Part shown: positions 1-6,071 of the stretch, piece by piece
Position numbering within the stretch: position 1 is the stretch's first letter
Layout of the letters: each line of letters begins with the position of its first letter
NCBI GenBank assembly: GCA_012514925.1
Contig: JAAYZI010000240.1
Location: forward strand, 1 to 12,048
Direction of reading: 5' to 3'
DNA length: 12,048 nucleotides
Source: Deltaproteobacteria bacterium
GTDB taxonomy: Bacteria; Bdellovibrionota_C; UBA2361; JAAYZI01
The notes under the pieces: model-generated
The model's database searches: none
The model's input: only the letters and a program-made list of their open reading frames with translations
Told to the model about the DNA's origin: nothing
Made by a program: the position numbers and the translations under genes

Positions 1-9
1 AAATTGATT

Positions 10-107
10 ATGCAATTTTGTTTTCAGCCTGGGCGGTAAAATTTCACTTCGGCGCGGAATTAATTTTACTTTCTCCAGAGAAAGTAAAACTCATACAAAC
101 GGATACC
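10..107. repeat. Intergenic palindromic repeat, copy A (long form)
   Basis: About 100 bp that matches positions 6900-7012 closely. The shared stretch runs from a T-rich start through GCCTGGGCGGTAAAATTTCA and GCGCGGAATTAATTTTAC into a central palindrome. Here the palindrome is extended to two perfect 12-base arms (64-75 and 78-89) around the two bases CA. It is followed by a tail, CTCATACAAACGGATACC, related to the tails of the other copies. The copy may start before the window. It encodes nothing visible. Confidence 0.75.
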
Positions 108-110
108 ATC

Positions 111-249
111 ACACAGACAATGTCAGATTTTTTATATAAAACGTAAGGCCATCCAATCTGTTACGACCTAATATTGGCCTTGTCGCATATGCTTAGTGAC
201 AAGGTTTAATAAAAGCCCAGGTTAGCAAAGCCTTTCTGGCGATGGCTGA
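111..249. other. Non-coding spacer with two overlapping hairpins
   Basis: No gene is seen here. AAGGCCA at 145-151 can pair with TGGCCTT at 175-181, and CCTTGTC at 178-184 can pair with GACAAGG at 198-204. The two stems share bases 178-181, so they exclude each other. Neither is followed by a run of T on either strand, so this is not a convincing terminator. It lies downstream of the minus-strand gene at 314-697 and could end its transcript, but that is only a guess. Confidence 0.3.
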
Positions 250-308
250 CGGTGGCGCGGAATTAATTTCACTTTCTCCGGAGAAAGTAATATTCATGTG
301 GACAGATG
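250..308. repeat. Intergenic palindromic repeat, copy B (short form)
   Basis: It contains GGCGCGGAATTAATTTCACT, then the perfect 18-bp palindrome ACTTTCTCCGGAGAAAGT (271-288), then AATATTCATGTGGACAGATG. The core and tail are nearly the same as in the copy at 6900-7012. It lacks the T-rich left part of the long copies. It ends just after the stop codon of the minus-strand gene at 314-697. Confidence 0.8.
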
Positions 309-313
309 CCGGT

Positions 314-697
314 TTAATTTACGGCGTAGTTTTTTGCCAATAAAAAGTCCCGCATGCTAAGCGCTAGGGCGCAGCGCAGGGTTTGAGCGGAAGCCTCAAA
401 TTCTCCCACAGACGCACGGATGACGGTGCGATAACAGTACTCCTTCTCAGAAAGCTCCAGTCCGGCATGAAATAGGATCGCTTGCCTGGCCTCAAGCTGG
501 TTGATTAGTTGCTCAACTGTCGGCAACCATAGAAATGTGGTGCGCAGCTCCGACGGGGTCATGCCTTGAGGATCGACTAAGATTGAAACCCGAACAGGTT
601 GGGACTTTTCGGATACTTCATCGCCTATCTCAGGCTGCCAGATCAATCCGGCTTCTTCAAGATCAGCGGCGATTTGAACAAGATGACCTATTTTCAT
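314..697 (-). CDS. Hypothetical protein, 127 aa
   Basis: I do not recognise this family. The protein is acidic to neutral and has no signal peptide or membrane segment, so it is probably cytoplasmic. Predicted helical stretches (VEQLINQLEARQAILFHAG, then EASAQTLRCALALSMRDFL at the C-terminus) flank a more strand-like middle. The ATG at 697 has no clear Shine-Dalgarno sequence. The 5' leader is almost entirely a repeat element (702-782) whose end lies about five bases before the start codon, so the element may supply the promoter or has replaced it. A repeat copy also sits directly downstream. Coding is supported by the uninterrupted frame and normal composition; the function is unknown. Confidence 0.6.
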   Translation of the reverse strand: MKIGHLVQIAADLEEAGLIWQPEIGDEVSEKSQPVRVSILVDPQGMTPSELRTTFLWLPTVEQLINQLEARQAILFHAGLELSEKEYCYRTVIRASVGEFEASAQTLRCALALSMRDFLLAKNYAVN

Positions 698-701
698 CGG
701 C

Positions 702-782
702 GTAACCGTTCACGTATTTTTTCTTAATAATTGCACTGGTAACAGATTTTAACCCCTAAACTTAGTATTCATGTGAACGCAC
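702..782. repeat. 80-bp intergenic repeat, copy C, with inverted ends
   Basis: The ends are inverted: GTAACCGTTCACGTA at 702-716 against TATTCATGTGAACGCACC at 765-782. The inner part, from ATAATTGCAC (727) onward, aligns with 9263-9320 over about 56 bases with roughly a dozen differences. In both places the repeat lies just upstream of a minus-strand start codon. The right end resembles the tail of the palindromic repeats at 10-107, 250-308 and 6900-7012. It is probably a tiny non-autonomous element; a promoter role is inferred from position only. Confidence 0.65.
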
Positions 783-944
783 CAACCACCCTACAGCTCT
801 ATTATCGACCAGTTAGCGCTGGACCTAAACCCAAAAGATACACCCCGCCCAAATTTCTAAACCTGCGTAAATCAGGTATTCATGATATTTAGGTGATGTA
901 TCCGTTCACGCTTAAAGAGGAACATCCAAACAAACTAAGGATCC
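783..944. other. trmL leader with a partial repeat end
   Basis: Non-coding spacer before trmL. At 878-912 it holds TATTCATG and, about 16 bases later, TATCCGTTCACG, both matching pieces of the ends of the neighbouring repeats, in a rearranged order. A weak hairpin (ACCTG, seven-base loop, CAGGT) lies at about 861-877. I cannot point to a convincing -35/-10 pair. Confidence 0.3.
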
Positions 945-1436
945 ATGTCAGACCGAACAGCAATACAAATTGTGCTGGTTCAGCCGGAAATCCCGCAGAA
1001 CACTGGCTCGATTGCGCGTACTTGCGCGGCCACTGCAACAGACCTACACCTAGTGGGAAAGCTGGGTTTTGAAATCAGCGAAAAGCGCGTGCGTCGCGCC
1101 GGTCTCGACTATTGGCCCTACGTTCGACTGCAGCAGCACCCATCCTGGGATGAGTATCTGGAGCACGTGCGTCCAAAGCGCCTCTGGTATTTTTCAAAAT
1201 ATGCATCCCTCCCATATCACCAGGCCGACTTTAAACCCGGAGACGCCTTGGTATTTGGCAGCGAGACTAAAGGGCTCGGACAAGACTTCCTAAAAAACGT
1301 CCCGCCACAAAGCCTGTTACTTATTCCGATCTTCTGCCCTCAGGTCCGCAGCCTAAATCTTAGCAATGCCGTATCAATCGGGCTTTACGAAGCATTGAGA
1401 CAAACCGGGGCGTTTGATTCAAAGCCCGGCACTTAA
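945..1436 (+). CDS. trmL: tRNA (cytidine(34)-2'-O)-methyltransferase TrmL
   Basis: A SPOUT-class methyltransferase (SpoU/TrmH family) that methylates the 2'-OH of the wobble nucleotide in tRNA-Leu isoacceptors using S-adenosylmethionine; it acts in the cytoplasm. All three family motifs are present: PEIPQNTGSIART from about residue 14, FGSETKGLG from about 104, and RSLNLSNAVSIGLYEA from about 135. The last two build the trefoil-knot cofactor pocket. The 163-residue length fits TrmL, which has little beyond the catalytic domain. The ATG is preceded at short spacing by AAGGA. The gene runs towards rdgB and the two overlap by 18 bases at their 3' ends. Recognition is firm; the exact tRNA targets are known only from other species. 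Confidence 0.93.
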   Translation: MSDRTAIQIVLVQPEIPQNTGSIARTCAATATDLHLVGKLGFEISEKRVRRAGLDYWPYVRLQQHPSWDEYLEHVRPKRLWYFSKYASLPYHQADFKPGDALVFGSETKGLGQDFLKNVPPQSLLLIPIFCPQVRSLNLSNAVSIGLYEALRQTGAFDSKPGT

Positions 1437-2051
1437 ATCCAAATCGGCAAGTTTCTCTAACGCTAAAACACGGTGAGTCTTTACCGGCAAACCTTCTTCC
1501 TTAATCTGCGAGAGCGTCTTGTCATATCCATCCACCAAAAAGACGCTGTCATACCCGAAACCACCCTGACCGCGGCGTTCATAACCAATCTGACCGTTTA
1601 AGACTCCCTCGCAAACAAACTCACGCTCCTCCCCGAAAACACAACAGATCAGACAGCGAAAGCGAGCTCGGCGTTGGCGCTCCCCCTGTAGTAAGGCCAG
1701 GAGCTTCTCTATGTTGGCGTTAAAATCACAACTCTCGCCAGCAAAACGCGCCGATAAGATCCCGGGCGCTCCGCCCAAAGCCTCAACTTCTAAACCACTA
1801 TCATCGGAGATTGATGGAATCCCGCTCCAAAGCCAAAACCCCCGGGCTTTAAGCCGGGCGTTTCCTAGATAATCCTGACAGGTCTCCTCAATCTCCGGAA
1901 CCGGGCCCGGCCAAGCGTCTAGACCGAAATCCACATAATTATCCTGCCTAATTTCCGAGGGTGCCACCAAGTTAAGGCCGAACTTATTGCACACCATCCG
2001 AGCTTCACGCAGCTTGCCTAAATTTAAAGTGCCAAACAACACCGATTTCAC
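1419..2051 (-). CDS. rdgB: RdgB/HAM1 family non-canonical purine NTP pyrophosphatase
   Basis: A cytoplasmic house-cleaning enzyme that hydrolyses dITP, ITP and XTP to the monophosphate and pyrophosphate, keeping deaminated purines out of DNA and RNA. Visible motifs: FGTLNLGKLRE near the N-terminus (the nucleotide-binding T-x-N-x-x-K), SDDSGLEVEALGGAPG at about 82-97 carrying the catalytic aspartate, GQGGFGYDSVF at about 161-171, and KTHRVLAL at about 191-198 in place of the usual SHR motif. The length of 210 residues is slightly above the usual 195-200. The start is GTG at 2051, which overlaps the stop of the upstream protease gene as GTGA and is preceded by GAGGGGG, so the two are translationally coupled. 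The 3' end overlaps trmL. Confidence 0.92.
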   Translation of the reverse strand: MKSVLFGTLNLGKLREARMVCNKFGLNLVAPSEIRQDNYVDFGLDAWPGPVPEIEETCQDYLGNARLKARGFWLWSGIPSISDDSGLEVEALGGAPGILSARFAGESCDFNANIEKLLALLQGERQRRARFRCLICCVFGEEREFVCEGVLNGQIGYERRGQGGFGYDSVFLVDGYDKTLSQIKEEGLPVKTHRVLALEKLADLDLSAGL

Positions 2052-2956
2052 CCAACCCCCTCGACCTTCTGTTCAGGTTCCTTAAAGCATTTAAAAACGC
2101 CGATACAAAGCACCATTACTCCCGCCACAAGCGCAATTGAAAGCCAAGCCAGCGGCTCCGCTAATAAAAAGTATCGTTCTCCCAATCCTGGCACCAACAC
2201 AGTTTTCTCGGAAACTACCGCAACATGCTTCACCACTTTCAACCCCGCCGCCCAGCCACTATGCAAACCAATACAAAGGAAAAGCGACCCAGTATGCTGC
2301 ATCACATAACAAAGTACGAGTCCCACCAGAAACAGGCCGAACATGGCGGGATAGAGTCCGCCTTCCAAAAACCGTCCAAATATTTTCGCGGTGTAATAAA
2401 ATCCAGCGGATGCGCTAAAAGAGGTGTATGCAAAGGTCTTTACTGGAGCAATAAAATGCACAAACGCATACAGCCAGCTGGTGATCAGGACCGCGCCTAT
2501 TAAAGAAACCCTCTTTTTCAAGGCGCTAAATATCAATCCACGAAACAGGCTCTCCTCCAAAAAAGACACAAATACTCCGGCCAGAATGGATTTCACGGCC
2601 TTCTGCACAAAATAACCGATGCTTTCCTGAGACCAGACCAACCGACCCGAAGAAACTAACAACGGCAAAAGTAACGCCGCGCTCAGACTCGAAATCAGCA
2701 AGCCAAGGAACAATCTCTCCATCTTAAGAGAGGTGCGATAGCGAGCAAAATATTGCCGCAGCACAGAAAGGTCAAAACTTCCACGTAAGATGTAAAGCAG
2801 CACAACCACAGCCACCATTGCGACTCGGTCATATATTCTCGAAAAAGGCCAACTTGCCTCAGGCCAGATAAAGTAAATGCTGCTAGCAACCGCAGGGGTA
2901 AGAAGGGCCGCCACCAAGAGGGAGCCTAAAACCAGAGTAAACAAAGCTCTAAACAT
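2048..2956 (-). CDS. CPBP family intramembrane metalloprotease (CAAX protease-like)
   Basis: A multi-spanning membrane protein of about 302 residues. It carries the CPBP (Abi/Rce1-like) active-site motifs: EESLFRG at about 134-140, FVHF with a histidine at about 167, and GLHSGW with a histidine at about 232. These residues bind the catalytic metal or water in Rce1-type proteases. At least six hydrophobic segments are seen, including two near the N-terminus and one close to the C-terminus. The frame opens at a TTG at 2962; I chose the ATG two codons later, although a GGGGG run suits the TTG slightly better. It overlaps rdgB by four bases, so they form one operon. Bacterial members range from bacteriocin self-immunity to protein processing, and the substrate here is unknown. 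Confidence 0.8.
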   Translation of the reverse strand: MFRALFTLVLGSLLVAALLTPAVASSIYFIWPEASWPFSRIYDRVAMVAVVVLLYILRGSFDLSVLRQYFARYRTSLKMERLFLGLLISSLSAALLLPLLVSSGRLVWSQESIGYFVQKAVKSILAGVFVSFLEESLFRGLIFSALKKRVSLIGAVLITSWLYAFVHFIAPVKTFAYTSFSASAGFYYTAKIFGRFLEGGLYPAMFGLFLVGLVLCYVMQHTGSLFLCIGLHSGWAAGLKVVKHVAVVSEKTVLVPGLGERYFLLAEPLAWLSIALVAGVMVLCIGVFKCFKEPEQKVEGVG

Positions 2957-3048
2957 AACCAACTAGACAACCCCCCGACGCGAGCGCTCAAAAAGCGGGG
3001 CGGTTAAAGGAACTTCTAACAAGCTTGAATAGGTAGGGACGTAATGAC

Positions 3049-3126
3049 TCAGGACCAGCTGCCAAAAACCATCACCAATACCATAATGCTAGCAAATAAG
3101 AAGGCCGTAATCTCAAATATGCTCAT
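3049..3126 (-). CDS. Possible 25-residue hydrophobic membrane peptide
   Basis: An ATG at 3126 is preceded by GGGGAG at nine bases spacing and opens a frame reading MSIFEITAFLFASIMVLVMV and then FGSWS. Almost all of it is one predicted transmembrane helix, with a single acidic residue near the N-terminus. It lies about 90 bases upstream of the protease gene on the same strand, so it could be co-transcribed with it. Small single-helix peptides are common but hard to prove; a chance frame in an AT-rich spacer is the main alternative. I do not recognise it. Confidence 0.35.
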   Translation of the reverse strand: MSIFEITAFLFASIMVLVMVFGSWS

Positions 3127-3258
3127 GCGCCTGAACTCCCCTAAATTAGGAAACCGCCGGCACAGGCCGACTTTAAATTTCCACGCCCACAGCCATTGAA
3201 ATTCTACAAAATCCCTAAAGGCATCATTACAGCAGATCTAGGCACACTTACAAGCTTC

Positions 3259-3542
3259 CTTATCAGTACTATTTTTAACGCGTTGAATTTTCTAAGGATT
3301 GGGGATTTCTACAGTTCTATGTAATTGTTCACGCTTGACATCGAGTACGCAAAAAACATCAACATAGGGGCTAAAAACAAAGAGTTGCGAGCTTTCCCTA
3401 GATGAGCGTTCTTTCTGCACTGCCCCACGGAGCACTGCCGCTTTGTACGGGATTCCACTATGCATTTTCACGCATCCACTTACTAACAGCAGAAATCCTA
3501 AATCTTTAGGAAATTCAATGCGTTAAAAATGGTGCTGATAAG
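3259..3542. mobile_element. MITE-like element with about 55-bp terminal inverted repeats
   Basis: The sequence from 3259 (CTTATCAGTACTATTTTTAA) rightwards and the reverse complement from 3542 leftwards (CTTATCAGCACCATTTTTAA) agree at all but about nine of 56 positions. The element is 284 bp and has no credible gene inside, as expected for a miniature inverted-repeat element moved by a transposase elsewhere. No clear target duplication is seen at the ends. Its right end lies two bases from the stop codon of the sigma-like gene at 3545-4426. It contains a TTGACA at about 3337, but no good -10 follows. Confidence 0.75.
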
Positions 3543-3544
3543 AT

Positions 3545-4426
3545 TTATGCGGCGCGTGGGAGCTGTTCTAAGAGGCGGCGCTCCCGCTCTTCTTGCGCTT
3601 TGCGCGAACGGGGCTTGCGGCGGTGCACACTCCGGCGCTCCTTTAACTCGCCCTGAGAATTGAGCCGCTTGCGCGCTTCGCTCAATTCCTTTCCAAAGTC
3701 GCCATCCATCGACGGGGCCAGGTCGTGACAGAGAGTGTCTAACGCCTTTCGTTTAACGCGAGAGATATGGCAGCGGCTGTATCCTAAGGAGTGCGCTATA
3801 TCAATCAACTGCTGCTCCTGCACGTAGATGCGGTAAATAACTTCACGTTCCAAAGCATCCAACTTAGCGCAGGCATTACTGCTAAGCATAACCAGCTCCT
3901 TCTTAAAAAGAGCTTCATCCGGCAAGACATTATCATGACTAGATAGAGCTTCGGCTACCTCAATAGCGGAAATACCACGATTACCCTTACTGCGTTTTCT
4001 TCTCTCGCACGCCCCATCCTCACCCTCCATCACGGGGACGACATTCAACGAAGCGGCTGTCGACACGGCCCGAATCAAATTTCCACGAAGATGATAGAAC
4101 ATAAAAGTCATGAAACTTGCACCCTTGTTGACGTCATAGCGTCTGACCGCTTCACACAAGGACAGATCGACCAAGCTGTCGACCTCCATAAGATCAAGAC
4201 GCGCGTGCCACTTGCGCAGAATTGATCGCGCCAACTTGCGGGCTTTCAATCGAAAGTCAAGCACTAGTTTTTCACGATCACTAGCACTGAGCTGTTTGTT
4301 TTTCTGTTTTTGTTTGCTAAGAGAGAGCTCAACGACTTTCTCGGCTCTCGACGCTTTCTCTATGCGGCCGGCTTTTACAGCCACCTGCTCCAGACCTTTC
4401 ACCCCCACCAAGCTATAAACCGGCAT
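3545..4426 (-). CDS. Sigma-70 family RNA polymerase sigma factor-like protein (first of two)
   Basis: A 293-residue protein with sigma region 2 at about 52-122 (AVRRYDVNKGASFMTFMFYH resembles the -10 recognition segment of FliA-like factors) and region 4 at about 188-235, whose helix-turn-helix reads LIDIAHSLGYSRCHISRVKR. Region 1.1 is absent. A basic, arginine-rich C-terminal tail of about 50 residues follows region 4, which is unusual. The frame extends to a GTG at 4459, but I chose the ATG at 4426 because AGAGG sits seven bases before it. It is divergent from a second sigma-like gene (4835) and close to type III secretion genes, so a role in transcribing that system is likely but inferred. 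A small gene and a hairpin precede it, and a mobile element abuts its stop codon. Confidence 0.78.
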   Translation of the reverse strand: MPVYSLVGVKGLEQVAVKAGRIEKASRAEKVVELSLSKQKQKNKQLSASDREKLVLDFRLKARKLARSILRKWHARLDLMEVDSLVDLSLCEAVRRYDVNKGASFMTFMFYHLRGNLIRAVSTAASLNVVPVMEGEDGACERRKRSKGNRGISAIEVAEALSSHDNVLPDEALFKKELVMLSSNACAKLDALEREVIYRIYVQEQQLIDIAHSLGYSRCHISRVKRKALDTLCHDLAPSMDGDFGKELSEARKRLNSQGELKERRSVHRRKPRSRKAQEERERRLLEQLPRAA

Positions 4427-4472
4427 TGTTCTACCTCTACGTACCCGTAAAACCACCACCCAAAAAACCTAT

Positions 4473-4491
4473 CTCCAGGCTCTACCTGGAG
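4473..4491 (-). terminator. Hairpin spanning a stop codon; terminator or attenuator
   Basis: On the minus strand, CTCCAGG and CCTGGAG form a perfect seven-pair stem around the loop TAGAG. The TAG in the loop is the stop codon of the gene at 4482-4718. After a five-base gap (ATAGG) comes a run of six T (4467-4462). It fits an intrinsic terminator or attenuator between that gene and the sigma gene starting at 4426; the gap before the T run makes termination probably partial. Confidence 0.55.
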
Positions 4492-4718
4492 AGCGAGCAT
4501 GCGTCTAATCCGTAGGATTGAATGATGTCTTCTAAGGAAGTTACCAGGTCTAAACAGTTGGCTTGAATCAAAAGCCTGCGACTCGAATCCTCGATTGAGT
4601 CGCTTTCAGCCAAAATAGAAGTTACTTTGCCCAGAATCTTCCGGCGCAGCGCCTCACCAGCATTGCACCCTTCCACGAAACTGCTTTGATTCCCTCCTGA
4701 CCTCATAAAATCCTGCAT
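4482..4718 (-). CDS. Small hypothetical protein, 78 aa, upstream of sigma-like gene
   Basis: I do not recognise this protein. It is soluble, mostly helical in appearance (EALRRKILGKVTSILAESD and RRLLIQANCLDLVTSLEDII) and has three cysteines at about 18, 55 and 73. The frame can be extended to a TTG at 4760, which has no ribosome binding site; the ATG at 4718 has GAGAG a few bases upstream and is preferred. It sits between two divergent sigma-like genes and is transcribed towards the first, with a stop-codon hairpin between them. Genes in this position can encode anti-sigma factors or secretion chaperones, but no motif shows this. The main alternative is that it is a small structural or regulatory part of the secretion system. 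Confidence 0.55.
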   Translation of the reverse strand: MQDFMRSGGNQSSFVEGCNAGEALRRKILGKVTSILAESDSIEDSSRRLLIQANCLDLVTSLEDIIQSYGLDACSLSR

Positions 4719-4834
4719 GTTGCTCTCTCGCTCCCACGCACCAGACAACCTCTTATCCAACGCTGGACCAAAGACGCTTCTGTTTTTCTGCGAGAAATTA
4801 AAACAAGAGCTGGCAGCACCACTCTAAATCAGCT

Positions 4835-5674
4835 ATGATCTCTCACAACCTTAGTATTTTTAGAGGCTTATCCTTGGAAGGTGAATTTAAAACGCTATCG
4901 ATTGAAGAGGCCAACTCCTTGGTGCTTGAGCACAAAGGGTGGTGTGAGAGCATCGCTAAATCGGTGGCACGCGCCTGGAACCTTGATTGGCAGATGGACG
5001 GTCTTGATGGTGCCGCATTAGAGGCTCTGATTTTTTGCGCCCGGCGTTATCAGCCAGACCGTGGGGTACCATTTCGCGGGTATGCCCGCAAACGAATTCA
5101 CGAAGCCTCCAGCGATGCTGCCCGAAAATCCAAGGGCTGGAGTCGTAATGCCGGCAGCGCTGCCCGTACAGAACGGTTAGCGCGCGAAGTGTCAGCCGAT
5201 TTGTTTAACGTTTTCCCGGAATTGCGTTTAGGCCAGCTACCATACAATGAAGGGGAAGACGGCGGTGACTTTAGCGCGCGCTTTGCAATTCAACAGTTAT
5301 TGGTAGGGGCCAGTATCATCGCCGCTAAGCAAGGCCTGGCCAATGCCACTCCGGATGAGATCATGGACTACAAAAGCATGGTCGAAATCATGACACGCCT
5401 GGATCCTTTTCATCAGCTGCTCATATTCAAGATCTATTGGGAAGGGGAATCGTTACGAAGCGTCGCAAACCAGTGGGAAACGGACGAGTTAAACGTTATC
5501 AGAGAGCATAAAGTACTTTTGGAATTTATCCAGAAAAGCATTGTGCGCGGCAAGGAAATTAAAACTCCACGCATCCGACCGGGCTTAAAGGATATAAGTT
5601 TTAAGCTGAAACGCACGGAAACTGTCGGTATTTTTTCCAGATTAATTAAAGAGAGGGAAGACGCTCATGCCTAA
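4835..5674 (+). CDS. Sigma-70 family RNA polymerase sigma factor-like protein (second of two)
   Basis: A 279-residue protein. Region 2 lies at about 28-95: LVLEHKGWCESIAKSVARAW, then GLDGAALEALIFCARRYQPD with RGVPFRGYARKRI, the FliA-like pattern for -10 binding. A degenerate region 4 lies at about 185-235 (LDPFHQLLIFKIYWEGESLR, then a weak helix-turn-helix). About 45 further residues at the C-terminus are basic. It is not a copy of the other sigma-like protein; the two share only the general fold. No ribosome binding site is obvious before the ATG. The stop overlaps the next gene by eight bases, so they are coupled. A role in controlling the neighbouring type III secretion genes is likely from context, not shown. 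The weak region 4 raises the question of whether it binds a -35 element at all. Confidence 0.72.
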   Translation: MISHNLSIFRGLSLEGEFKTLSIEEANSLVLEHKGWCESIAKSVARAWNLDWQMDGLDGAALEALIFCARRYQPDRGVPFRGYARKRIHEASSDAARKSKGWSRNAGSAARTERLAREVSADLFNVFPELRLGQLPYNEGEDGGDFSARFAIQQLLVGASIIAAKQGLANATPDEIMDYKSMVEIMTRLDPFHQLLIFKIYWEGESLRSVANQWETDELNVIREHKVLLEFIQKSIVRGKEIKTPRIRPGLKDISFKLKRTETVGIFSRLIKEREDAHA

Positions 5675-6014
5675 CGAAACAGACCGCAAAAAAGGGCGAA
5701 TCGGTGGCATCCGCAGCTCTGCCTCAACCAGTGGCGTAAAAAAAACCGGAGCGATTTCGACTGTCGAAGAGACCAAGAAGGCCTCTGCGGTTTCAGGCAT
5801 ACGCGCCACAGGCGCAGCTTCTAGCCTACGCGCCACTCGGTTTATCTCTATGGCGGAGCGGGCCCAGCTTTTCGAAATGATCCACGAAGAGGCTGATAAA
5901 CTTTTCTCCGGGAAAAACGTTCCACCACAGCATAAAGAAATTGTTGAGCAAGCAGTAAAAATGACCATCGACGCCGCCTCTTTGCTGGAAGAAGAGAAGA
6001 AAAAGAAAGAGTGA
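5667..6014 (+). CDS. Hypothetical protein, 115 aa, repetitive N-terminus
   Basis: The family is not recognised. Residues about 12-60 are low in complexity and carry a loose seven- to eight-residue repeat of the type (I/V)-x-x-(I/V/L)-x-x-T-(G/K)-A, rich in Ser, Thr, Ala, Gly and basic residues and probably disordered. Residues about 61-115 look helical and charged (MAERAQLFEMIHEEADKLF, then a lysine- and glutamate-rich end). An N-terminal disordered, Ser/Thr-rich stretch is typical of type III secretion substrates and of some secretion accessory proteins, so it may be secreted or bind the apparatus; this is inference. GAGGGA lies eight bases before the ATG, which overlaps the end of the sigma-like gene. 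It converges on the TPR gene at 6072. Confidence 0.7.
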   Translation: MPNETDRKKGRIGGIRSSASTSGVKKTGAISTVEETKKASAVSGIRATGAASSLRATRFISMAERAQLFEMIHEEADKLFSGKNVPPQHKEIVEQAVKMTIDAASLLEEEKKKKE

Positions 6015-6048
6015 TGGCAGTGCTCCCCAGCTCCGTTCTTTCGTGACA

Positions 6049-6065
6049 GATATTTATGAAATATC
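6049..6065. other. AT-rich hairpin between convergent genes
   Basis: GATATTT and AAATATC form a perfect seven-pair stem with the loop ATG. It lies in the 57-base gap between two genes that end towards each other. No T run follows on either strand, so a terminator role is possible but weak. Confidence 0.3.
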
Positions 6066-6071
6066 CAGAGG

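Noticed and set aside
10..308. The regular palindromes as a CRISPR array
   Set aside because: The copies are not evenly spaced, there are no unique spacers of equal length, and no cas genes are present.
3325..3375. A TTGACA box within the inverted-repeat element as a promoter
   Set aside because: No acceptable -10 sequence lies at 16-18 bases distance, and no gene follows on that strand.
3402..3509. A 35-residue frame inside the inverted-repeat element
   Set aside because: There is no ribosome site, the composition is not coding-like, and the frame runs into the terminal inverted repeat; it is most likely chance.
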